From assembly GCF_014207375.1 (NCBI RefSeq), contig NZ_JACHEE010000002.1, positions 62,001-126,000 of the forward strand: a stretch of DNA of 64,000 nt, given 5' to 3'. The first letter of the stretch is position 1; each line of letters begins with the position of its first letter. A program made the translations under genes and the position numbers. This document shows, piece by piece, positions 26,433 through 34,937 of the stretch. Under the pieces are notes generated by a model. The model worked only from the letters and a program-made list of their open reading frames with translations, was not told where the DNA came from and did no database searches. This stretch comes from Arthrobacter sp. AZCC_0090. Lineage in GTDB: Bacteria > Actinomycetota > Actinomycetes > Actinomycetales > Micrococcaceae.

Positions 26433-26534
26433 GCCGATATGGGGCCCGGGAGTGGCATCGGGCCTGCCGGAGCTGGGTGGCTGACGTCGCAAGACGTCAG
26501 CCACCCAGCGAAGGGGCGGGGCCCCCATATCGGC
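26433..26534. repeat. Nested long inverted repeat between infB and rbfA
   Basis: An inner perfect 17-bp stem (arms 26472-26488 and 26493-26509, arm GCTGGGTGGCTGACGTC) with a GCAA tetraloop sits inside an outer pair (GCCGATATGGGG at 26433-26444 and its complement at 26523-26534). No T-run adjoins the inner stem. The sequence is in the transcribed gap of the rimP-rbfA operon, just beyond the weaker infB 3' hairpin. Confidence 0.8.
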
Positions 26535-26539
26535 GGAAA

Positions 26540-26576
26540 GGGCCGGGGCCGCCGGAAGAATCCAACGGCCCCGCCC
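26540..26576 (-). terminator. GC-rich hairpin after infB
   Basis: GGGCCGGGGCCG (26540-26551) and CGGCCCCGCCC (26566-26576) pair with one bulge, 15 nt after the infB stop. The T-run is short (CTTTCC on the minus strand). It may attenuate rather than end transcription into rbfA. Confidence 0.5.
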
Positions 26577-26590
26577 TCTATTTTTCGTGC

Positions 26591-29425
26591 TTAGGCGCGC
26601 GGCTTTTCGCGCATCTCGAAGGTCTCGATGATGTCACCTTCGTTGATGTCGTTGTACGAGCCAAGACCGATACCACACTCGAAGTCCGTGCGGACCTCAG
26701 TGGCATCGTCTTTGAAGCGCTTGAGCGTCTCAACGGTGAGGTTGTCGCCGATGACCTTGCCATCGCGGCTGACGCGTGCCTTCGTGTTACGGCGGATGAT
26801 GCCCGAGCGGACGATGGAACCGGCGATGTTTCCGAACTTGGAGGAACGGAAGACTTCGCGGACCTCGGCGGTACCGAGCTGGACTTCTTCGTACTCCGGC
26901 TTGAGCATGCCCTTGAGGGCCAGCTCGATGTCATCGATTGCCGAGTAGATGACGGAGTAGAAGCGCATGTCCACGCCTTCACGATCGGCAAGGTCAGCCA
27001 CGCGCTCGGCGGGCTTGACGTTGAAGCCGATGATGATGGCGTTGTCCACCGTGGCGAGGTTGACGTCGTTCTGCGTGATGGCACCCACACCGCGGTGGAT
27101 GACGCGCAGCTGAACGTCGTCGTCGCCGACGTCGATCTTGAGCAAGGCGTCTTCGAGGGCTTCGACGGCACCGGAAACGTCACCCTTGAGGATGAGGTTG
27201 AGGGTGTCAATCTTGCCTTCGGCAACAGCCTTGTCGAAGTCCTCGAGGCTGATGCGCTTGCGGCGCTTGGCCAGTGCCGCGTTGCGGTCGGCTGCTTCAC
27301 GCTTTTCGGCGATCTGGCGGGCCGTACGCTCGTCGGAGGTCACCAGGAAGGTGTCACCTGCACGCGGTACGTTGGACAGACCCAGGACCTGGACCGGACG
27401 GGACGGGAGCGCGATGTCGAGGGCGTTGCCATCTTCGTCGAACATGGCACGGACGCGGCCGTGGGCCGTACCGGCCACGATCGTGTCACCGACCGCCAAG
27501 GTACCGGACTGGACCAGGACAGTGGCCACGGAACCGCGGCCCTTGTCCAGGTTCGCTTCGATGGCGATGCCTCGAGCGTCCTTATCCGGGTTGGCGCGCA
27601 GGTCCAGGGCGGCGTCTGCGGTCAACAGGACGGCGTCGATCAGTTCGTCGATGTTGATGTTCTGGCGGGCAGACACCTCAACGAACATGGTGTCGCCACC
27701 GTATTCTTCGGGAACCAGACCGTACTCGGTGAGCTGGCCCTTGACCTTGTCCGGGTTCGCACCTTCCTTGTCGATCTTGTTGACCGCGACGACGATCGGC
27801 ACGTTGGCCGCCTGGGCATGGTTGAGTGCTTCCACCGTCTGCGGCATGACGCCGTCGTCGGCTGCGACAACCAGGATGGCGATGTCGGTGACCTTGGCAC
27901 CACGTGCACGCATGGCGGTGAACGCCTCGTGACCGGGGGTGTCGATGAAGGTGATGTCGCGCGGGGTGCCTTCGTGCATGTGGCTGATCTGGTAGGCACC
28001 GATGTGCTGCGTGATGCCGCCGTGTTCGCCGGCAACCACGTTGGTCTTCCGGATGGCATCGAGCAGCCGGGTCTTACCGTGGTCAACGTGACCCATAACG
28101 GTGACAACCGGGGGACGCGGTTCGAGGACGTCGTCGCCTTCGGCTTCCAGCTCGGCATCGAGATCGATGTCGAAGGAGTCGAGGAGCTCGCGCTCCTCGT
28201 CTTCCGGAGAGACAACCTGGACCTTGTAGCCGAGTTCAGCGCCGAGCAGGCCGAAGGTGTCTTCGTCCAGCGACTGTGTAGCCGTTGCCATTTCACCAAG
28301 GTGGAAGAGCACGGTCACCAGTGCTGCGGGGTTCGCCTCGATCTTGTCGGCGAAGTCCGTGATGGACGAGCCACGACGGAGCCGGACCACGGTGTTGCCG
28401 TCGCCGCGGGGTACGGATACGCCACCCAGCGACGGAGCACTCATCTGCTCCAGTTCCTGACGCTTCGCACGCTTCGACTTGCGCTGCTTGCCGCGTCCTG
28501 CGCCACCCTTGCCGAAGGCACCTTGGGTGCCGCCGCGTCCGCGGCCGCCCTTGCCGAAGCCACCGCCGGCGGGAGCTCCGCCACCGGTGCCTGCGCCAGG
28601 AGCGCCACCCGGACGGCCGGGGCCGCCACCACCGGGGCGGCCTGCGCCACCCGGACGGCCTGCGCCACCGGGAGCGGGACGCTCGGTGCGGTTGGGCATC
28701 ATGCCCGGAGTAGGACGGTTTCCTGCGGGGCCACCGGCGGGACGCGGAGCGCCCGGACGGGGAGCACCGGGACGCGGGGCGCCCGGACGCGGGCCGCCGG
28801 AACCGGCTGCGGGACGGGGACCGCCTGCGCCGGCCGCGGGACGCGGACCACCGGGACGTTCGCCTTCAGAGCGGCCGCCACCGGAACGGGGCATGCCCTG
28901 CGAGGTTGCAAACGGGTTGTTGCCCGGACGGGGAGGACGCTCGCCGTCGCCACGTCCGCGGGGCATGCCCTGCGAGGTCGCGAACGGGTTGTTGCCCGGA
29001 CGGGGGCCGCCGGGACGCGGAGCCTGGCCGCCCGGACGTGCCGGGGCAGGGGCTTCGGCCCTAGGTGCCGGACGGGCACCCGGCTTGGCGGAAAACGGAC
29101 TTGCGGTAGCTGCCGGAGCCGCTGGCGCTGCCGGGGCGGGGGTTTCAGCCTTGGGGGCAGGAACCGGAGCCTTGGGCGCTGCGGGGCCCGGAGCCGGGCG
29201 GGATGGTGCGGGTGCAGCAGGGGCCGCAACGGGGGCTGCTGCCGGGGCAGCGGCCTTTGCAGCGCCGGCACCCGGGTAGGCGTCGCGAAGCTTCTTCACG
29301 ACGGGGGCCTCAATTGTTGAAGAGGCGGAGCGAACGAATTCGCCCAATTCCTGCAGTTTTGTCACTGCATCTTTGGAAGTAATACCGAGCTCTTTGGCGA
29401 GCTCATGTACGCGGACCTTGGCCAC
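26591..29425 (-). CDS. infB: Translation initiation factor IF-2
   Basis: IF-2 is the GTPase that places initiator tRNA on the ribosome. The 944 residues include a 340-residue low-complexity N-terminal part rich in Pro, Gly, Arg and Ala. It starts with the IF2_N motif ([16 protein letters not shown]) and contains two copies of [13 protein letters not shown]. The G domain has GHVDHGKT near residue 445, DTPGHEAF and NKID, followed by the beta-barrel and C-terminal domains. The long N-terminus is usual for actinobacteria. It is followed by a hairpin and preceded by ylxR. Confidence 0.97.
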   Translation of the reverse strand: MAKVRVHELAKELGITSKDAVTKLQELGEFVRSASSTIEAPVVKKLRDAYPGAGAAKAAAPAAAPVAAPAAPAPSRPAPGPAAPKAPVPAPKAETPAPAAPAAPAATASPFSAKPGARPAPRAEAPAPARPGGQAPRPGGPRPGNNPFATSQGMPRGRGDGERPPRPGNNPFATSQGMPRSGGGRSEGERPGGPRPAAGAGGPRPAAGSGGPRPGAPRPGAPRPGAPRPAGGPAGNRPTPGMMPNRTERPAPGGAGRPGGAGRPGGGGPGRPGGAPGAGTGGGAPAGGGFGKGGRGRGGTQGAFGKGGAGRGKQRKSKRAKRQELEQMSAPSLGGVSVPRGDGNTVVRLRRGSSITDFADKIEANPAALVTVLFHLGEMATATQSLDEDTFGLLGAELGYKVQVVSPEDEERELLDSFDIDLDAELEAEGDDVLEPRPPVVTVMGHVDHGKTRLLDAIRKTNVVAGEHGGITQHIGAYQISHMHEGTPRDITFIDTPGHEAFTAMRARGAKVTDIAILVVAADDGVMPQTVEALNHAQAANVPIVVAVNKIDKEGANPDKVKGQLTEYGLVPEEYGGDTMFVEVSARQNINIDELIDAVLLTADAALDLRANPDKDARGIAIEANLDKGRGSVATVLVQSGTLAVGDTIVAGTAHGRVRAMFDEDGNALDIALPSRPVQVLGLSNVPRAGDTFLVTSDERTARQIAEKREAADRNAALAKRRKRISLEDFDKAVAEGKIDTLNLILKGDVSGAVEALEDALLKIDVGDDDVQLRVIHRGVGAITQNDVNLATVDNAIIIGFNVKPAERVADLADREGVDMRFYSVIYSAIDDIELALKGMLKPEYEEVQLGTAEVREVFRSSKFGNIAGSIVRSGIIRRNTKARVSRDGKVIGDNLTVETLKRFKDDATEVRTDFECGIGLGSYNDINEGDIIETFEMREKPRA

Positions 29426-29577
29426 ATTTCTCCTGTCTCGGTCCGCACCGAGCCAGGCACGAACCGTCTACTTCTTACTGCGGGCCCCTGCCACGAATGC
29501 GGCGGAAGGGCCCTGTGCAGAGCGCAACAAAGTTGTCATCGTTGCGCACTCATCGCTGGGAACTCATCGGGTTTCCA

Positions 29578-30009
29578 TCAGTTTTCTGACCCGCTTTCAG
29601 GTTTGGACGGTTTTCCTGCTTTCACGGGGGTGTCCGCAGGGGGCATGACTGCCGCCAGGTAGCGTTCGACGGCGGTGGCTTCGCTTGCGCCCGCGAGGGC
29701 CCTTGCGAAAGCACGCCGTTTGGTTGCCAGCGTCAGGCATGTGTTGCTGGGGTGCAGCCACGCACCCCGGCCAGCCATCCGGCGTCGTTCATCCACCAGG
29801 ACGACGGGTGACCCGCCGCCTTCGGCGACGAGCCGGATCAGCTCACTCCGGCTGCCTTGTTTCCGGCATCCGATGCAGGTACGCACAGGCTGGCGCCTGG
29901 TGTGAAGCAGTTCAGCCACTGGGTGTACAACCTGCCTCAGCGTCTTTTCCTGCCTTTGCGGTTCTTTCCTTGGCGCACGCCCATGCCTTGTTGAGATTGT
30001 TGCCTCCAC
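29578..30009 (-). CDS. ylxR: YlxR family RNA-binding/nucleoid-associated protein
   Basis: A 143-residue protein with the YlxR core RTCIGCRKQGSRSELIRLV (near residues 43-61) and GRGAWLHPSNTC, in its conserved place between nusA and infB. The family has been reported to bind RNA or to act as a DNA-binding regulator. The first 40 residues and the Lys/Pro tail look non-conserved, so translation might start later (a GTG near residue 26). The gap to infB is 152 nt and contains an imperfect GGGCCC-based inverted repeat. Confidence 0.85.
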   Translation of the reverse strand: MEATISTRHGRAPRKEPQRQEKTLRQVVHPVAELLHTRRQPVRTCIGCRKQGSRSELIRLVAEGGGSPVVLVDERRRMAGRGAWLHPSNTCLTLATKRRAFARALAGASEATAVERYLAAVMPPADTPVKAGKPSKPESGSEN

Positions 30010-30138
30010 AAATCACGAGCACGCCAAAGCGCACGGACACCGGACGTAGGCCGGGTTCCATCCAGTCTAAGCCCCCGGAGGCCCGGCCACCGAATCCACA
30101 TGATGCAGGGATTCGGGGCCGGACACCCTTGGGCGGGT

Positions 30139-31119
30139 TTAGTTGCCCTTGGCCGGAGCGGCGTCGGAGACGATGTCGATGCGCCAGCCGGTCAGCTTGG
30201 CGGCAAGGCGGGCGTTCTGGCCTTCTTTGCCAATGGCGAGGGACAGTTGATAGTCAGGAACCACCACCCGCGCGGACCGTGTGGCCTCATCGGTGATAGT
30301 GACCGAATTCACGCGCGACGGCGAAAGCGAGTTGGCGATGAACGTCGCCGGATCTTCGCTGAAGTCGACGATGTCGATCTTTTCGTCGTTGAGTTCGGTC
30401 ATGACGGCGCGCACGCGCGAACCCATTTCACCAATGCAAGCGCCCTTGGCGTTGATGCCGGGGGTGTTCGCTTTGACAGCCATCTTGGTCCGGTGCCCGG
30501 CCTCGCGTGCCAGCGCCACGATCTCGACCGAGCGGTCAGCGATTTCCGGAACTTCCAGTTCGAAAAGCTTGCGGACGAGGCCCGGGTGTGAACGTGACAG
30601 CGTGATGGAAGGTCCCTTGGCGCCGCGGTGGACATCCACCACAAAAGCACGCAGGCGGTTGCCGTGGGTGTACTTCTCCCCCGGCACCTGTTCGGGCGGC
30701 GGCAGCAAGGCTTCCACGGAACCGAGGTTCACCTGGATCATGTGCGGGTTGTTGCCTTGCTGGATCAGGCCGGCGACGAGCTCGCCCTCACGGCCCTTGA
30801 ATTCGCCCAGGACATTGTCGTCCTCAACATCGCGCAACCGCTGCAGGATGATTTGCCGCGCAGTGCTCGCTGCGATGCGCCCGAACCCCGCGGGGGTGTC
30901 CTCGAACTCGCCGACGGCTTCGCCGTCGTCGTCGATTTCCGTAGCCCAAATGGTCACGTGGCCACTCTTGCGGTCCAGCTCTGCGCGGGCCTTCTCGAAA
31001 GCGCCCGGCGTCTTGTGATAGGCCACCAAGAGCGCCTGCTCGATGGTGGGGATCAGGAGGTCCAGCGGGATTTCACGCTCACGCTCCAGGAGTCTCAGCG
31101 CACTCATGTCAATATCCAT
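30139..31119 (-). CDS. nusA: Transcription termination/antitermination factor NusA
   Basis: NusA binds RNA polymerase and nascent RNA at pauses, terminators and rrn antitermination sites. The 326-residue protein, short as in other actinobacteria, has the N-terminal polymerase-binding domain and an S1 domain (about 110-185). Two KH domains follow, containing [19 protein letters not shown] and [20 protein letters not shown]. It lacks the acidic repeats of E. coli NusA. The ATG overlaps the rimP stop codon in a TAATG arrangement, showing coupling. Confidence 0.96.
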   Translation of the reverse strand: MDIDMSALRLLEREREIPLDLLIPTIEQALLVAYHKTPGAFEKARAELDRKSGHVTIWATEIDDDGEAVGEFEDTPAGFGRIAASTARQIILQRLRDVEDDNVLGEFKGREGELVAGLIQQGNNPHMIQVNLGSVEALLPPPEQVPGEKYTHGNRLRAFVVDVHRGAKGPSITLSRSHPGLVRKLFELEVPEIADRSVEIVALAREAGHRTKMAVKANTPGINAKGACIGEMGSRVRAVMTELNDEKIDIVDFSEDPATFIANSLSPSRVNSVTITDEATRSARVVVPDYQLSLAIGKEGQNARLAAKLTGWRIDIVSDAAPAKGN

Positions 31120-31742
31120 TAGGCCTCCTCGGAAGGTCCGTTGTACTCGTCTTCCAGCCCGGCCTCGTGGAGGTGGCTGAACTCTATCTCGACTTTTCCT
31201 TGGCGGATCCTGTCGAAAGGAATCTTCACGGGGTCACCCTGTTTGGGTTTCATCCCCTTCTTGACCTCTTGCTCTGGAACCAGAGTGACGCCGTCGTCGT
31301 CAACGGACTGGATCCGGCCCATCACGTTGTCACCCTGGATCACATTGACCTTGGCCATGCGCCCGCGGGCGCGGTGCCAGTGGCGCGGTTCCGTGAGAGG
31401 CCGTCCGACGCCAGGCGACGAGACCTCGAGGTCGTAGGGGCGGGCGTCCGTTTTGGGATCGTTGTCCAGAATGTCAGAAAGTGCCCTGGAGACGTCCGCG
31501 ATGACGTCCAGGCTGACGCCACCGGTCTCTTCCTGGGGTAGGTCGATGACCACGTGGACTACCCGGTGCGAACCGGCAACCTGGATGGCAACATCCTCAA
31601 GGTAGAGCCGGCTTGCCAGGACGGCAGGCTCCAGAAGGGCCCTCAGCCTGCTCTCCTCCGGGTTGCGGACCTCGTGTTGTGGTGGATTCGTCGGATCCGT
31701 TCCAGCCTGGTCTGTTGAAGTCGTGGCTTCCGAATGACTCAC
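31119..31742 (-). CDS. rimP: Ribosome maturation factor RimP
   Basis: RimP helps assemble the 30S subunit. The 207 residues contain [25 protein letters not shown], the family hallmark near residue 105, and a C-terminal Sm-like barrel. The N-terminal 30 residues are polar and unconserved-looking. It is the first gene of the rimP-nusA-ylxR-infB-rbfA unit. The region upstream of its start is the left edge of an accessory insert, so its native promoter must lie within about 100 nt of the start. Confidence 0.94.
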   Translation of the reverse strand: MSHSEATTSTDQAGTDPTNPPQHEVRNPEESRLRALLEPAVLASRLYLEDVAIQVAGSHRVVHVVIDLPQEETGGVSLDVIADVSRALSDILDNDPKTDARPYDLEVSSPGVGRPLTEPRHWHRARGRMAKVNVIQGDNVMGRIQSVDDDGVTLVPEQEVKKGMKPKQGDPVKIPFDRIRQGKVEIEFSHLHEAGLEDEYNGPSEEA

Positions 31743-31868
31743 TGGCCAGCCGCCTCCCGATAGATGATGTTGTGACTACTAGCTTAACGACATTTGCGGC
31801 GCCTTGGTGCACGGGGCGGGTTCCATCGGGCCGAACCACATCGAAGAGCCTCACCAGAGGTGTGATTT

Positions 31869-32735
31869 TCATGCTCCCACGCTTCGGCCAAGCCGCAGGG
31901 CGACATCACGGTCGGAAATCTCAACGTCCGCATGAAGAATATCCGACTCGGCCACCGCCCGTTCCAGCGACCACGGCCTCACCCCAAGGTAGTGGCGAGC
32001 AAGCCCAGTGCCTTGGCGCAGGGCCAAGACCGAGTCGCCGTAGATGTGGGAGAGCCGGGTGAGTTCCTCCTTTATTCCGTGCCCAGGGACTACGCCGAGG
32101 CCTGGTCCATGAGAAGCAGGGAGCAGCCTGCCGCCAGAATCAACGAAGGAGCGTGTTGCGCCCGTCAGCGCTTCCCACCCCTTGAGAGCCTGCTGCTTTT
32201 GGGCTGCCGTGGGCTCCTGGAACCATGTATGTTTTGCCATCTGGCGCCTCCCTGCCAGATACCCGCCAGCCCTGCGCATCTCGATGATGTATCTCACATG
32301 CGGTAGCACCGGCAGCAATTCCTCCAAGAAAGGGGTAGCGATTGCTTCTCTGGGGAATGCCGCCCGTCTGATCGCCAGTAGTCCGCTCGTGACCACCATG
32401 CCGGAACGTGCGATTCCCCGGCAGTGCCTATCAACGGCTGCAGTGCCGGCCCCTGCCCATTGCTCAAGTATTCCCAACGCCCCACCAACGGGAAGTCTGC
32501 CGTTCAGATGATGGGCGCCGATCAGCATATCCGTCATGTGCCGAGCGGTTTCAATCGCGGTGATTCTTGACGTGCGGAGCGAGACCTTCAAATCGGCTGA
32601 GTGCGCAACTGTTACGGCTTGACTGAGAAAGTCGACGCTGTCAGTGCGCAGGTTGAGCCATGAGGACTCCTCGGCCTGCAAGCTTCGGACACTTCGTTGA
32701 AGGTCGGCGACAGAGGAGATCTGTCGTTCAGCCTC
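31869..32735 (-). CDS. Unrecognised protein, probably 5'-truncated at an IS remnant
   Basis: About 289 codons end at 31869. The open frame continues upstream to 32912, but beyond about 32735 it runs antisense through the IS1595-type transposase, so those codons are not native. The native part is a soluble, Arg/Ala/Leu-rich, probably helical protein without membrane segments. I recognise no motif. Segments such as LPHVRYIIEMRRAGGYLAGRR and LARHYLGVRPWSLERAVAESD look like ordinary folded protein. There is no ATG with a ribosome binding site in the native part (a TTG near 32680 is possible), so the gene is likely broken. Confidence 0.4.
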   Translation of the reverse strand, partial: EAERQISSVADLQRSVRSLQAEESSWLNLRTDSVDFLSQAVTVAHSADLKVSLRTSRITAIETARHMTDMLIGAHHLNGRLPVGGALGILEQWAGAGTAAVDRHCRGIARSGMVVTSGLLAIRRAAFPREAIATPFLEELLPVLPHVRYIIEMRRAGGYLAGRRQMAKHTWFQEPTAAQKQQALKGWEALTGATRSFVDSGGRLLPASHGPGLGVVPGHGIKEELTRLSHIYGDSVLALRQGTGLARHYLGVRPWSLERAVAESDILHADVEISDRDVALRLGRSVGA

Positions 32736-32736
32736 T

Positions 32737-33591
32737 GTCCGTGGTCTTCGTCTGCCCGCGGTGCGGCGGCCGCGAGTATTGGCGCACGGGCGCTGGGCTG
32801 TGGATGTGCAGGGCGTGCTCCCGCCGGACGTCGGTAACGGCCGGGACGATCTTCGACCGCACCCGCACCCCGCTGCGGACGTGGTTCGCTGCCGTGTGGT
32901 TCGTGACCGCACAGAAGAACGGCGTGTCCGCGCTTGGCCTGCAGCGGGTCTTGGGGATGAAGTCGTATGAGACGGCGTGGGCGTGGATGCACAGGCTCCG
33001 CCGAGCGATGGTGCGGCCTGACCGGGAGATGCTCTCCGGGCTGGTCGAGGTCGACGAGAGCTTCATCGGCGGGGTCCACCGAGGCCTGCCCGGCGTCGGC
33101 CCGGACAATATCTCGGTCCTGGTCGCCGCCGAGCACCTGGACCACAACCGGATCGGGCGCATCCGCCTCGAGCCCGGACCTACCGACCGCAGGCTCGCGC
33201 TGGTGAAGTTCGGCCAGCGCGTCGTTTCGCCCGGCTCGACGATCCGGACCGACGGGGCGAGGCAGCTGCGGCGCTTCGCCGACCTCGGCTACCAGCACGA
33301 GTACTTCACCAGCTCGGCTCAGACATCCCCGCGCACGTGAACATGCCGGCAGTCCACATGGCCGCCTCCCAGCTCAAACGCTGGATCGACGGCACCCTCC
33401 ATCAGGGCATCTCACGTGAACAGCTGGGCTACTACCTCGACGAGTTCACCTTCCGCTTCAACCGCCGCACTGCCAGAAGCCGCGGGCTGCTGTTCTACCG
33501 GCTCCTCCAGCAGGCCACCAAGACCGACCCCGCAACGCTGAAAGACCTCGTCATCCCCCAGGACAGCGATCCCCGCCCGCTCCACGAGTGA
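32737..33591 (+). pseudogene. IS1595-type (ISXO2-like) transposase, 5'-truncated and frameshifted
   Basis: From about 32740 the frame encodes a zinc-ribbon start (FVCPRCGGREYW, MCRACSRRTS), TAGTIFDRTRTPLRTWF, and the DDE domain beginning VEVDESFIGG. It ends prematurely at 33340. The C-terminal part continues in another frame (LGSDIPAHVNMPAVH ... LDEFTFRFNRRTARSRGLLFYRL, to 33591). Restoring one C after ACC near 33310 would rejoin the frames. The N-terminal 20-30 residues and the left end of the element are missing. Codon pattern is as GC-rich as the host. It is an inactive remnant. Confidence 0.85.
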
Positions 33592-33665
33592 AAGGACTCT
33601 GGCGGCGCTGAGGAAGTCGGCTCTTCCAACGCTCCTGGCCACGTCCTCCGGGGAGTGGTTCAAGA

Positions 33666-33706
33666 GGGGGAGGCCGCAGAATCGGTGAAAAATCGTACAC
33701 ACTAAG
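33666..33706 (+). repeat. Left Tn3-type terminal inverted repeat
   Basis: Starts GGGGGAGGCCGCAGAATCGG and ends TACACACTAAG. Aligned with the right repeat it shares about 33 positions, with a 1-nt and a 2-nt gap. The stop codon of the tnpA remnant lies inside it, as in complete Tn3-family transposons. Confidence 0.75.
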
Positions 33707-34036
33707 GCCTTCGGGGTGGTTTGCGTAGGGGTCGGTAGCGCCCGGGGCCGCGGGTGTTGGGACGCCAGGCGTAGTCGCCGGTGAGGTTGATGCGTTCCCA
33801 GCCCAGGGGCGAGAGGTGCTGTTCGAGGCCGGGATCGGCGTGGGCCGTGGTGGCTCATTCAAGGTAGACGGTGTTCCACAGGAAGATGGCGGCGGTGACG
33901 AGGTTGAGGCCGGAAGCCCGGTGGCGTTGGTGCTCGAAGGTGCGGTCGCGTATCTCGCCCTTGCGGTTGAGTAACACGGCATGGGCGAGGGCGTTGCGGG
34001 CTTCTCCCTTGTTCAGCCCGGCGGTGACGCGGTGTC
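33702..34036 (-). pseudogene. tnpA: C-terminal remnant of a Tn3-family transposase
   Basis: Reading the minus strand from about 34036 gives [20 protein letters not shown], then [20 protein letters not shown] and [22 protein letters not shown] stop follows, where the family has Arg (CGA), and the frame then continues [20 protein letters not shown] and [12 protein letters not shown] to the normal stop inside the left terminal repeat. This is the highly conserved end of Tn3 transposases. The upstream 850 or so residues are absent, and homology ceases near 34036. The fragment is both truncated and interrupted. Confidence 0.88.
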
Positions 34037-34288
34037 GTGTCGGTGGTCGCGGTGGAATACGTCCGAGTCCGCGTCTTCGCTCGTGTCGCTATGCCATGAG
34101 GACCGACCGACGCTTCCATCACACGCGGCGATTGCTCTGGTGGCCGACCCGCTCTCGAGCCAACACGCGCAGCGACGACAACCACCAGAAGATGGCCTCG
34201 GCCGACCTTGTCGCCACGGCGCGCATGGTCCATAATCAAATCGATCGGTCAAACGTCTGTATAGTCGCAAACGTTCGAAGGAGGAGCA

Positions 34289-34510
34289 ATGCGCGGATTC
34301 CACTGTGTAGATCCCTCGCACGAGAGGATCGAGTTCACCGGCTCGGATGACGAAGAGCTGTTCCAAAGCATCAAGGCGCACACCGCCGAGGCCCATCCTC
34401 AGCTCACTGACAGCCAGGTCAGGGAGATGATGGCAGGCGAGGCGTGGTGGAAGGAAATGGCAACATCTGGGACCAACGCTGGATCGTCGCCGTCCGCCTA
34501 CGACAAGTAA
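34289..34510 (+). CDS. Small DUF1059-like protein carried by the Tn3-type element
   Basis: A 73-residue soluble protein, MRGFHCVDPSHERIEFTGSD at the start. The pattern resembles DUF1059 small proteins: a His-Cys start, a Glu-rich helix with DDEELFQSIKAHTAEAHPQL, and a final Leu-Thr-Asp-Ser-x-Val-Arg helix. The function of these proteins is not known. AAGGAGG lies just upstream of the ATG. TATAGT at 34259-34264 could be a -10 box. The gene is intact while everything else in the element is decayed, which hints that it is kept for use. Confidence 0.65.
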   Translation: MRGFHCVDPSHERIEFTGSDDEELFQSIKAHTAEAHPQLTDSQVREMMAGEAWWKEMATSGTNAGSSPSAYDK

Positions 34511-34579
34511 CGCGACCGGCCTCTAAGACTCCCAGAGCCGCCCGCGTCCCTCGCGACGACGCCAAACCACCCCGAACGC

Positions 34580-34617
34580 CTTAGCGTACGATTTTTTGCC
34601 GATTGTGCGGCTCCCCC
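34580..34617 (-). repeat. Right Tn3-type terminal inverted repeat
   Basis: On the minus strand this 38-bp repeat starts GGGGGAGCCGCACAATCGGC and ends ATCGTACGCTAAG, the length and end bases typical of Tn3-family termini. It is inverted relative to the repeat at 33666. Confidence 0.75.
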
Positions 34618-34937
34618 AAAGAGCCATCCAACGGACTCCAGCAGCGCGCCCGTACGCCTCGGACGAGTGAATGAGCCGAACAATTCCACGCATGTACGGG
34701 CTACTTCAGCTAAGCAGATACCTAATACAAATGGACTAGCTGCTCGGGAACCCACGTAGTTTCTCCGTCCTGCAATCCCTCACCTGCGACCCACGCCAGT
34801 TCGGTGTCAGCGTCCCAAGGATCGCAAAGGAATCCAGGCTCGACCAGGCGTCGATCCCCGTCCACCCGGCGTAAAAACGTCCCGGCACCAACGACCCGGG
34901 ACGCAAGTTGCCCGTGGGCGTGACACCATGGTCTGTT
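34618..34937. other. Gene-poor stretch right of the Tn3-type element
   Basis: This roughly 320-bp stretch separates the element from the DUF4439 gene. Apart from the possible YcaO-like tail on the minus strand (34722-34847), nothing was seen. There is no tRNA, no clear terminator and no convincing promoter. It probably marks the right edge of the accessory insert next to core genes. Confidence 0.5.
34722..34847 (-). pseudogene. Possible C-terminal remnant of a YcaO-domain protein
   Basis: About 41 codons read LVEPGFLCDPWDADTELAWV, then AGEGLQDGETTWVPEQLVHL and Y before a stop. The pattern W-V-x-G-x-x-L-x-x-G-x-x-x-W-V-P-x-x-L-V recalls a conserved stretch inside YcaO cyclodehydratase-type proteins. 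In those proteins it is not the end, so a premature stop or a junction would have to follow. Upstream residues to 34973 also fit loosely, then similarity fades into the DUF4439 gene region. This is a short match by eye and could be chance. Confidence 0.28.

Larger units (their letters stand above)
33666..34617. mobile_element. Tn3-family miniature element (TIME-like) with one cargo gene
   Basis: A 0.95-kb segment is bounded by inverted repeats of 41 and 38 bp. Both start GGGGGAG or GGGGGA(G)G and end CTAAG, the Tn3-family pattern. Inside are only the last 110 codons of a Tn3 transposase with an internal stop, a 250-bp spacer and one intact small gene (34289-34510). No resolvase is present. 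It therefore cannot move alone but could be mobilised by a related transposase. The flanks CAAGA (left) and AAAGA (right) are close to, but not exactly, a 5-bp target duplication. Confidence 0.72.

Noticed and set aside
26297..29320. Open frame of 1007 codons antisense to infB
   Set aside because: It mirrors the highly biased infB coding sequence, has no ribosome binding site or family motif, and is a known artefact of GC-rich genes.
33859..34239. 126-codon minus-strand frame within the Tn3-type element
   Set aside because: It is out of frame with the TnpA remnant, which carries the conserved transposase sequence.
33661..34622. Exact 5-bp target duplication around the Tn3-type element
   Set aside because: The flanks CAAGA and AAAGA differ at one position, so a clean duplication cannot be claimed.
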